A stretch of 64,000 bases of DNA from Cryptomeria japonica (taxonomy: Eukaryota; Streptophyta; Pinopsida; Cupressales; Cupressaceae), in assembly GCF_030272615.1 (NCBI RefSeq), contig NC_081413.1, positions 718,727,867 to 718,791,866 on the forward strand, written 5' to 3'. Under the pieces are notes generated by a model. That model had not been told where the DNA came from and ran no database searches. It worked only from the letters and a program-made list of their open reading frames with translations. The first letter of the stretch is position 1. Every line of letters begins with the position of its first letter. The position numbers were made by a program, and so were the translations under genes. Shown here one piece after another: positions 55,297-64,000 of this stretch.

Positions 55297-56897
55297 ACTT
55301 TAACCGGAGATAGAGCTGACTCGATGGAGCTTTGTGTTCCATCAACATGATTCTTCCAACTTTCCTGTTCCCTTTGATTTTTTAGAGAAGGTCTCCCCTT
55401 CTTTTTGTTATGGCTTCCAACATCTGCATTTTTCTTATTCTTGTTTCTAGTTGAGATACCTCCATTGGGTCCTTCCTTATTCGATTTTCCTTCTTTAGTA
55501 TTGAGAATCCTAAGATTTCCCTCTAGGGCCACCATTTCCACACTATTAGATGGGGTTTTGCATTGAAACAGCTTAGGGCTTCCATTGGTTAATAACAAAA
55601 GAGGCTCAAAATCTAAAATGTTGTAGTCCTGCACTTCTTTGAAGTCTTCCCCGTTTTCTTTTGTATAAGATGATGCAGAAGCATCATCATTGGAAATCTC
55701 CTCTACTTTATCCTGATTGACAGGTCCTCCCTTCTAGTTCTCAGAATCATGTTTTTGCACATTTGCCTCTATCCTTTTCTCTTCTTCTTTGGTACTTTCT
55801 ATTTGATTATTAGAGCAGGTACAAACAAGTTTTTCATTATTACTATTCACATCCTTCTTCTCCTCATTTTCCAGCTCAATCACTTCCTTATCAGGAACAC
55901 ACTCTACTAGTGGGTCTTATCTCTTATCTTTCGTTTGCCATTTCTACTTCAAACTGCTATCACTCTTGCTATTCTTACTCTTCTTAAGTGGACAAGATTT
56001 TGCCCAATGACCCGACTTTTTGCAATGAAAACAAGCAAACCAGAGCGATTCATATTCAATCACTTGGGTCCATTTCCCCAATTTAGATATAATCTCAATA
56101 GATTGGTGCATATCCATCATTTGATTAACATTAACATAGATATAGGCAAAAACCAACCTTGATTTAGTAGCAGTCATTGGATTGATCGAGAGAAGTTCTC
56201 CAAATGAACTCACTATCCCCTTGAAGACTTCCTCATTCCAGAACTCTAGCGAGAGGCCTGGGAGATGCATCCACACAAGCACCGACACAAAAAAGGACTC
56301 ATCAAGTGGAAGGTTTGGAACCCATTTCTGTAAAGCCAAAGTTGACTTGCCGAACATCCATGGTCCTTCACATAGAGCTTTATTCATATCTTCTGAAGAA
56401 TTAAAAGAAAAGGAAAAAAAACCCCTAGGCAAAGCCGCCACATCCACTTGACCCTTGAAAACCCATTTCCTCCTTATAAAATTCCTAACAACATCAATGT
56501 TAGGCCTAAAACTAGAAAACCTTCCAACTAAGGTCATAGCTAATCCAGAGACAGTTAGATCAACTAGCTTATCGAGAACAAAAATAGCTATAACCCCTGT
56601 CGTAGGATCAGATATATTTTTAACTTCCAGTAACCCTAATTTTACCAATGGTTTCACTCCAAAAAGCGAAGACCATTTTTTTTCCTTACCTCTATCATGT
56701 GGGTCCCCGATTTTGGAATCTTTGTCTTCCACCATTTTGACTATCTCCTTGTCCCCTTCAATACCCTGAGATGCCTGGAAACTAGCCTGATTACCAGTTC
56801 CACCCATAGAAAGATTGCCACCCCCAGGAAATCTGCCATTCCCAGATTTGAAATTTGAAATTCCCACTTGCCGCTCTTCTTGCCGCTCCGCTCCCAT
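55293..56897 (-). pseudogene. LINE ORF1: DUF4283-like RNA-binding protein with zinc knuckle
   Basis: ATG at 56897, open for 317 codons to 55944, then the same frame runs on through a few stops to TGA 55295-55293. The middle (WVFKGQVDVAALPRG; LCEGPWMFGKSTLALQKW; VLVWMHLPGLSLEFW) is the DUF4283-type domain of plant LINE and transposon proteins; CFHCKKSGHWAKSC near 56015 is a CCHC zinc knuckle. The C-terminal 220 residues are Lys/Asn/Ser-rich. ORF1 proteins bind element RNA. The open part ends right after the zinc knuckle. Confidence 0.88.
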
Positions 56898-56938
56898 GCT
56901 CTTGTTTTTGTTAAGGAAACTCTATGATAAACCATACT

Positions 56939-59930
56939 CTATTGTTCCTTTTAAATACCAGAATATCCTCTTTACTGCACATTCATGATTTTCTTTAGGA
57001 TTATTTTGATATCTTGAAACAATAATTACTACATTCATAATATCTGATCTAGTCTGAGTCAAATATAACAAACCACCAATCATAGACTTATACCTTGTCA
57101 GATTTACCGGTGTAGAAGTATCCTTGATATATAATTTCTTACCTATCACCATAGGAGTACTTACCGGTTTGGAATTATCCATACCAAACTTCTTCAACAA
57201 TTCCTTTAGGTACTTAGTTTGACAGATAAAAATGCCTTTGTTAGTTTGAGTAATCTACAAACCTCAGAAAAATCTCATCTCACCAATCATGGACATTTCA
57301 AATTCATTCTTCATATTGTTAGAAAATTCCATTCACAATCTATCTTCTCCTCCAAAAATGATATCATCAACAAATACTTCAATAATCAGAATATCATCAT
57401 CAATGATCTTATAATATAAATTACTATCAGCATTGCCTTTAGTAAAAGAAAGCTTCAAAATATATTTATCCAACCTTGAATACCAATATCATTTCCACTG
57501 TCGGTTCCCTTTCATATGATATATATTGATTTCGGTACTGCTCATCCACTTTCACATTAGCACTCTCCACAATTTTCTGCAATATTTTGTTATAACATCT
57601 ATATGCTTTGCTTTGAATTGAATAACCAAAAAATATTCCTTCATCACATCTAGGATCAAAATTTCCAATAGAATCATCTCTTTTGATATAGCATTTTCTT
57701 CCAAAAATTCTGAAATATTTAATAGTAGGTGTATGTCCAAACCATAATTCATAAGGGGTCTTACCAGTTTCACCTTTGATGTGAACTCTGTTGAATGTGT
57801 AGACTGTTGTGCTCACTGCTTCTCTCCAGTAGATATGAGGCAATTTGGCTTCCATCATCATAGATCTTGTTGCATCCAAAATGGTTCTGTTCTTTCTTTC
57901 CACTATTCCATTTTGTTGAGGAGTTCTAGGTGTAGATAACTGTCTCCTAATGCCATTTGTCTCACAGTAACTATTAAATTCATGAGAAGTGAACTCACCG
58001 CCATGATCTGATCTTAGACATTTGATTTTCAATCCAATTTCTATTTCAAAATCTTCTTTAAAGATCTTGAATTTCTCAAAGGCTTCAGACTTCTCCCTAA
58101 GAAAAGTTACCCACATCATCCTAGAATAGTAATCAATAATCAACATGAAATACCTATCACCTTGAAAGCTTCCAGTCTTTGTTGGACCAGATAAGCCAGT
58201 GTGAATCAAATCAAGTACATCATTAGATTTATCATGTATACTCTTAAAATAACTTCTAACTTGTTTTGACAATTGACATTCCTTACATACCGGATTATGA
58301 GGCTTCATAATCCTAGGTATAACTCTAACTACCTTAGTTGAACTGATCTTAACAATACAATCAAAATTAACATGAGACAACCTCTTATGCCATAACCAAC
58401 TCTCATCAATATGAGCAATCAAACATGTCTTATTACCAGTGTTCAAGTGAAAGATATTACCTCCAGTCTGAATATCGGTTGCAATCTCCAAACCAATCTT
58501 GTTAATGATTTTACATTTTCTATCTTTAAACTAAAGTTGGAAACCCTTATCAACCAATTGACCAATACTCAAAAGATTATGCTTTAAACCTTCTACATAA
58601 TAGACATTATTAGTGTTATGCTTGCCATACAAAGAAATAATACCTCTACCTCTGATCATACATGCTTTGTCATCTCCAAATCTGACTTGACCGCCATTGT
58701 AATCTTGTAGTGATAGAAAATTTCTTTTATCTCCAGTCATATGGTGTGAGCATCCACTATCAATTACCCATTCATCCTTATCTTCAACTTTTGCTGCCAA
58801 GGCCTTTTCTTCATTTTTGATAGTCGGTTCTGGGTCATCTTCCTTTAAAGCATAGAACACCCATTCCTTTCCATTGCCAGATCCACTAGCAGAGTCTTCT
58901 ACTGGTTCATCTCCAGAGTCATCACCTACTCCTTCCTCATCCGCTATGTAGCATTGTTTATATTTCTTGAATCTATAACTGTTCTAGTTAGGCTTAAATG
59001 ATTTCTTAACTCTTTCCTCAAATCTTGCATTCCTTTCAAGACATCTAGATGCAAAATGGCCAATCTTATTATATGCAAAACATTTAAAAGGTGCTTCTCC
59101 TTCATACTTACTTCCTATCGGACCTTAGGTACTCTTCTAGCAAATAAGGCTTCAAGTTGCTCAAATTCTTCATCTTCTTTCCTCATGTCTTCCAATTCTT
59201 TTGCATATAGAAATTTCCAATCACTTTTGTTGGTTGATGATGATGATGATGATGATGCATGAAAACCAGATCCAGACTTTACAACTCTAGACGATCCAAT
59301 TTCTTCAAGCTCAAAAGCAGATAATTTCCCAATCAGAATGTCTTTGTTAACTAAAGAGTTTGTCATTGTTCTCAACTCATTAATTGTAGTTGTCTTCATC
59401 TTGTAAGCTAGTGGAAGGGCTCTCAAGACTTTGGAAACTATTTCATCTTCACTCAAGGATCCTCCACAACATTGAATTCCCATAACAATCTCATTTACTC
59501 TTTCCATAAAGATAGCAATTCTTTCATTATCTTCCATCTTCAAGTTCTCATATCTTACTCGGTAACCATCAATTTTAGCACTTTTAATAGTAGGGTCACC
59601 TTCATTCAGAGTTTCCAATTTGTCCCACATAACCTTTGCTAATGATTTATCAGTTAATCCCATAATCTACTGATTAGTAAGTGCACAAAAGAGGGGTTCT
59701 CTAGCTCTGCAATCATTTTCAATATTCTTATCCAAGTCTGCAGGAGCAGGATTACCAGATGTTGGATCATAAGGTGTATATCCTTTCTCAGTGATCTCCC
59801 AAATATCCTTGCCAAGACATCTAAGATGAGTCTCCATCTTGATCTTCCATATTCCATAGTTTGTTCCTTCAAGCTTAGGGATTTCTCTTTTGAAAGTAGT
59901 TGCCGGTGGATTAGAAGTGTTAGCTACCAT
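56939..59930 (-). pseudogene. Copia C gag-pol polyprotein, upstream of the LINE insertion
   Basis: Minus strand from ATG 59930: gag (FKREIPKLEGTNYGIWK; a stop just before MGLTDKS; ELRTMTNSLVNKD; a Ser run coded by a TGA/CAT microsatellite near 59240), zinc knuckle near 59070 (first Cys lost), protease WVIDSGCSHHMTGD near 58760 with the Asp kept, integrase 58491-57600 (CKECQLSK; HTGLSGP where others have HTDLCGP; RSDHGGEF; PQQNGIVERKN), an RT region with a large deletion and stops around 57480-57200, and the RT tail (KPVSTPMVIGKK; YKSMIGGLLYL) to the LINE at 56938. The integrase first Asp is Gly here. Confidence 0.92.
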
Positions 59931-59939
59931 AGGACCAAA

Positions 59940-59951
59940 GCTCTGATACCA
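59940..59951 (-). other. Primer binding site of Copia C
   Basis: Minus strand TGGTATCAGAGC, an exact initiator tRNA-Met match, two bases from the LTR. Confidence 0.92.
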
Positions 59952-59953
59952 AT

Positions 59954-61235
59954 TGTTAGGATAACCAGTGAAAAAATGAGAGGGGGGGGTGAATCAGTTG
60001 TTGACATATTATAACATTTAATCCACTCAATAACCCTTAACCAAATTAAGTACCGGTAAAGCAGAAATAGACACCGGTAAACACTGCAACTTAACAAATA
60101 AACAGATAATCAATGCAAAGCAACCATACCACATAAAACCATGATTTGTACGTGGAAAACCCGGAAAAGGAAAAACCACGGTGGGAAGCCTACCCATAGT
60201 CAGATGATACTTCTGCAGAAAGTATGTGTTACAATGAGGGGCATGCACATGCAGGAAGGCACACTACCTAGAGTGTACTACTCATTATAAAAAGAGTCTC
60301 ACTGACTACATAGAGGCTACAACCTTCTCAAGATAAATGGATAACAATCCAATAGAGTGAACTTCCAGAGATAGCATCTACCACGCCTAATTATAGTCTC
60401 GGTTAAGCTCAATACCAGAGGATTAAATCCTCTTCCTTAATCCCAATTCGATCACCAATGATAGACCAAATCCTCTACATAAATGATATTACAATATTCG
60501 TACATTACAATCCTTGACCATGACCTTTCCAATAACCGTGATACTTTACAAAGAGTTTCTACCTCTTATTTATACAAACCCTAAGGCCTAAACCAATTAG
60601 GTCAGCCACCTAAAAGATATTACAATAAGATCAATACATAAATGCATTTTCAATGATATGTCATGTCGGCTCAAGACCAAAAAAATAATAACCAATCCAT
60701 AAAACATCTTGGTAACGTGTAGAGAACACATTATCATGATAGCAGTCCATAACTTAGATAGGTACCAGACCAATTATGGGTCCACCACACCAAAGCAATG
60801 TCTTCAAGCAGTTGAAGAATGATCAAAGAACTTCTTCAACATCCTCAAATCCATCTAGAAGTTGCACCAACACCACTTATGCATCCTGTCAAGATTCCTC
60901 AGTGAAAGCTTTGTCGATAAAGCCATAAATCAGTGCCAGTAAGGGTTTACTAGAGTGTATGATAGCATCTGATTACCAAGTCCATACCATCTGACCAAGG
61001 CATGCTCATGAAACACGTAACACATGAAATCAAACATATTCCATAGATCCAAATATGTCAGAAGTGTCCAACAGATAGTTTCTTATGTCGGTATCACTAG
61101 ATCTTCTACCGGTAACCAAAACCTGTCTGTCGGTAACCAAAACCTGTCTGTCGGTAACCAACCATAACAACTAGTGTTGAAATCAATGACAAAACATCAA
61201 TGCAACACATAATCAATTCATCCATAATGCCAATA
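59954..61235 (-). repeat. 5' LTR of Copia C
   Basis: 1,282 bp, uninterrupted. The distal end reads CCAATA instead of CCAACA, a TG to TA change at the LTR tip. The C-rich stem-loop has decayed on one side (59970-60000). TSD GATAA follows at 61236-61240. Confidence 0.9.
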
Positions 61236-61240
61236 GATAA

Positions 61241-61531
61241 TTCCACCTTCGGTGGGTGATCCACCTCATGTGGAATTTTTTTTTGTTTCTCCTACCTACC
61301 ACACCTATTTCCTACCTACCCTTGTTTCTTATTGAGCCACATGTCATGTTTGTGTGGTCACATATCTATATAGTCTTGCCTATATAAGCAGGCTCATCTA
61401 CATTGTATGTAACAACTATTGAACATTTTGATCATTCATCTATTGATGAGAATACAGTTTATTCTTGTCCTATATTTTGTCTTTCTATTTTATACTTTTC
61501 ATTGAGCTCTTGATCTTGGCAAAATCTCACA
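61241..61531 (+). repeat. 5' LTR of Copia E, second part, with promoter
   Basis: Continues the E LTR after Copia C: TTCCACCTTCGGTGGG...AAATCTCACA. TATA box TATATAAG at 61381-61388; start expected near 61412, giving a short R-U5 of about 120 bases. The primer site follows at once. Confidence 0.85.
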
Positions 61532-61544
61532 TGGTATCAGAGCC
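61532..61544 (+). other. Primer binding site of Copia E
   Basis: TGGTATCAGAGCC, initiator tRNA-Met match, directly next to the LTR end CACA. Confidence 0.92.
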
Positions 61545-63146
61545 ATTAAACCGTCACTAATTCGTCTTTGGAGAGATTTTTAATGGCGTCAAGAGGTAGA
61601 TCTGAGGAGAAGCATCTTCTAGAGGCATCCTAGACCAAATCCGACCTCACCATCACGCCCGGGTGACCGTTTCCATGAATTTTGACTATAAATTCACCTA
61701 TATTGGGTGAAAGTCAAATTTGGAGCTTGGAGGAAAAATTTAGCCAATTTGGCTATACGGTAGGGATTTTCCAAAAAAAAATTTATTTTCTGCAAAATAT
61801 TCTATTTCAATATTATTATTCACAGTTTTTATTTATAAAAATTTTAATTAGGGCATTGAAAAAGGTTTTTTAAAATCAATTTTTATTATAAATCAGGGGG
61901 GGTCTGCAGACCACCCCGCCCCACTGTACCCTACGTTTAAATTTTTTGCAAGGATCATACAGTTTAGCGTGCCTTGCCACTTGGTTATCCTAGCAACCTC
62001 AGGCTCTATGTGATCACCACTCCGACAACCTCATGCATCTTCCCATCAGTTGCCTGCAGTCTCTCCAGTCACCGTCGTCTCCCGCCAACCTTCCCCGACA
62101 ACCTCCCTCGGCTCTAGCAGTTGTGTCTTGGTCAGCAACCTTCCATCGCCGACAACTTCTCCCACCATTGGTTGCAACCTTGTCGAGCCCCTCCTCCACA
62201 TAGCTTCTCTACAACCGCCACATCGTCACTTCCCGTCCACGCGGTGTGACACGAATGCAGTCCACCACCTCAGTGACTATTCATCCCCCACGTCAATGAC
62301 ACATACCAGCCATACATCACACGCTATCTACCACATCACTCGGACATGTCACATGTCATACTTGCAGCTCATCATCCGTACGACACGTGTCATTTTCTGA
62401 TTGTGCCACATCAGTAGTCTGTACTGTACGGATGCCACATAGGCAGGGAGGCAAATTTTTGTCTATGGCCATACACATGTCAAATTTAACCCCACACTTT
62501 TTTGACATCATCAGTTTTCAAAAATTTGGCAGGCCCCTCCCATTGAGCTTTTTGATTTTGCGGTTCAACTTCAAATGGCCAAATCTTGCTCATTTTTGCT
62601 CCTTTTTTGGTGCAATTTTTTTTAAAATGGGATAATTTTTCATGTACTTTCTTGTGGTGGCATTATTTTCTGATTTTGATGGACATATTTTTCAAAAATC
62701 TCAGTTTTTGGTGACTATGCCTGTCCAATCCCCATTTCTGCAACTTATGGGACTCTGTTTGGGCTCATACGAACTCCTTTTCAAGTGTCACTTTTTTTTG
62801 AAAGTGCATAAGTTTTTGTCTACTTTCATAATATGCTATCAATTTGCAGTGATTTTGAGTAGAAATTGTACCTTCAAAATATGGTCTTTTTTTGACCAAT
62901 TTGGCACTTGTATTGCATAAATCTATCTTTCTGGTCTTTTGCATTGTAGTTCTTAGCCTATTAGGGAAGTTGTTAAAAAAATTCAGAAGTCTACCTTGCC
63001 ATTGTTTGCAAGTGACCTATTGTACACGCACTACATATAAAGTGCCAAAATCATCATTTTTTTTGTTGGGGGGGTACTTTGATTGAGTGAATTTGAGGGG
63101 TGTCTCTTGTGATTTTGTGCTCTTGTGTTTCTTCATTTTTAATGCT
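61545..63146 (+). other. Copia E leader region
   Basis: 1.6 kb between primer site and gag with no convincing gene. 61901-61912 is a perfect 12-bp palindrome, GGTCTGCAGACC, inside G- and C-runs. About 61980-62400 is C-rich and unlike its AT-rich surroundings; it has a 116-codon frame (62050-62400) of Pro/Ser/Thr with no motif. About 62450-63060 is T-rich. Confidence 0.6.
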
Positions 63147-64000
63147 ATGGGTTCTCCTAAGTTTCCTCTCTTAACTCCTCATAATTATGCTACTTGGAAA
63201 ATTGATGCATGGAGTAAACTTATGGAAAAAGGACTAAATCATTACATTGATGGAACTATTGTTGCTCCCGCTCATCCTAAGACTGATCCTATTGCTCACT
63301 TGGATTGGCTCACTAAAAATATCATGGCAATTGGTACCTTAAGAAATTATGTGTCAAATGATCTCATCTTTCATATTGAGAAATGTACCTTAATCAAGGA
63401 TGCTTGGCAAAAGTTTCAAGACAATTTGTATGGTCAAATTGATGAGATTAGGGGATATCAGATTGATACTAATTTCACCATGTTAGATCCCAAGAAATTT
63501 GATACTATACAAGACTATGTCACCAAAGAAAAAGAGTTGATGACACAACTCAAGGATTGCGGCATTGATAAGAAGGATACTCAATTGATCTTCAATTTGA
63601 TGGGCAAACTTCCACAAGAATATACAACATTTGTTTCTAGTTTCCAAACCCATACGATGACAATGGGTTCAAGCTACACAATGCCTACATTTGATGCATT
63701 CAATGAAATATTGATGCTGGAACAAACTAAGTTGATAAGCATGGGCATTCTTAGGACTTCTAAGTCTCAAACATATGTGGCAACTCAAGGGAACAAAGGA
63801 AATCAAGGAAAGGACAACTCAAACAAGAAGAAATGGCAATCAAAGCCTAAGGACAAAGCACCACCTTCTCCACAACAAGGAGATTCATCCTCTTCCAAGA
63901 GGGACAATTCACCAAAGAGGGAGAGACCTACTTGTGCCTATTATAAAAAGGTTGGTCATGAGGAGAGTCGTTGCCATTTTAAGAAGATTGATGAGCTCAC
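63147..64000 (+). CDS. Copia E gag (UBN2-type), partial at the window end
   Basis: Open from ATG 63147 (MGSPKFPLLTPHNYATWKID) to the window edge, about 284 codons without a stop. The pattern PLLTPHNYATWK, CTLIKDAWQKFQDNLYG, KLPQEYTTFVSSF is the Copia gag (UBN2) domain, followed by a Lys/Ser/Gln-rich stretch and a zinc knuckle at about 63930-63975. The second knuckle Cys is Tyr (CAYYKKVGHEESRC), a TGT to TAT change, so RNA binding may be impaired. An earlier ATG at 63142 gives only a short frame. Gag packages the element RNA. Pol should follow beyond the window. Confidence 0.9.
   Translation, partial: MGSPKFPLLTPHNYATWKIDAWSKLMEKGLNHYIDGTIVAPAHPKTDPIAHLDWLTKNIMAIGTLRNYVSNDLIFHIEKCTLIKDAWQKFQDNLYGQIDEIRGYQIDTNFTMLDPKKFDTIQDYVTKEKELMTQLKDCGIDKKDTQLIFNLMGKLPQEYTTFVSSFQTHTMTMGSSYTMPTFDAFNEILMLEQTKLISMGILRTSKSQTYVATQGNKGNQGKDNSNKKKWQSKPKDKAPPSPQQGDSSSSKRDNSPKRERPTCAYYKKVGHEESRCHFKKIDEL

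Larger units (their letters stand above)
49152..56926 (-). mobile_element. LINE-2 copy, near full-length L1-type element, 7.8 kb
   Basis: Minus-strand non-LTR retrotransposon in the RNase H region of Copia C. The 12-bp duplication ATAAACCATACT at 49140-49151 and 56927-56938 flanks it. ORF1, ORF2 and a third ORF are present. The 3' end (plus 49152) is a short AATAAAAAATAA-like tail after AAAACCTATTTTTACC. In the 3' UTR (49260-49322) GCTGGTT recurs four to five times on the sense strand. All frames contain stops. Confidence 0.93.
39626..61235 (-). mobile_element. Full-length Copia C, carrying Copia D and a LINE
   Basis: Minus-strand Copia with both LTRs (59954-61235 and 39626-48299, the latter split), primer site, gag, pol and polypurine tract, flanked by GATAA at 39621-39625 and 61236-61240. 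Later insertions: Copia D in the 3' LTR and a LINE in the RNase H region. Over the first ~170 aligned bases the two LTR ends differ at about ten sites, so C is old. Without the inserts it is about 6.4 kb. Confidence 0.92.

Noticed and set aside
62050-62400. 116-codon ORF in the Copia E leader as a gene
   Set aside because: Low-complexity Pro/Ser/Thr composition, no domain and no homologue in the window; kept only as a compositional oddity.

Overview
The window is plant nuclear repeat DNA; I see no host gene, rRNA, tRNA or CRISPR array. Plant origin is shown by Copia LTR retrotransposons primed by initiator tRNA-Met, a Tat-like Ty3/Gypsy element with two RNase H domains, and plant-type L1 LINEs (DUF4283-like/zinc-knuckle ORF1, RNase H at the end of ORF2). 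The giant nested insertions suggest a large, repeat-bloated genome such as a conifer, but the sequence alone does not settle the species.

Left half (1-37612) is a Russian doll whose left arms lie outside the window. From outside in: Copia B3 (minus; RT truncated at 33279, 5' LTR 36561-37612) holds Copia B2 (plus; 13547-14134 and 30287-33278). B2 holds Copia A3 (plus; ends at 13546), A3 holds Copia A2 (minus; ends at 7383), and A2 holds Copia A1 (minus; ends at 5158). The A3 3' LTR is also split by a solo LTR (B1, 8257-12415), which is itself split by a 5'-truncated LINE (8397-11431). B1 is flanked by a 67-bp direct duplication instead of the usual 5 bp.

Inserted in the IN-RT linker of B2 is a 16,147-bp Tat-type Gypsy element (14135-30281): LTRs of equal length (1,856 bp) with no difference found by eye, TSD GGAAG, tRNA-Trp-like primer site, one uninterrupted 2,426-codon gag-pol frame, 2.7-kb leader, 2.4-kb 3' noncoding region. 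It is the only apparently intact element.

Right half (37613-64000): about 1.8 kb of AT-rich DNA, then Copia E (plus; 468-bp LTR starting 39449, gag running off the window end). Its LTR is split by full-length Copia C (minus; 39626-61235, TSD GATAA). C is interrupted by full-length Copia D (plus; 40046-47434, TSD GATAA) in its 3' LTR and by a 7.8-kb LINE (minus; 49152-56926, 12-bp TSD) in its RNase H region.

Most worth following up: (1) both LINEs, on opposite strands and clearly diverged, carry a collinear third ORF of about 530-560 codons downstream of ORF2, which I cannot assign; (2) the four large-LTR Copia families share an LTR stem-loop with compensatory changes; (3) the 67-bp duplication at B1; (4) covarying hairpins in the Gypsy 3' noncoding region. 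All Copia and LINE coding regions are decayed, largely through TAG stops that fit CAG to TAG or TGG to TAG change, as expected from cytosine methylation.
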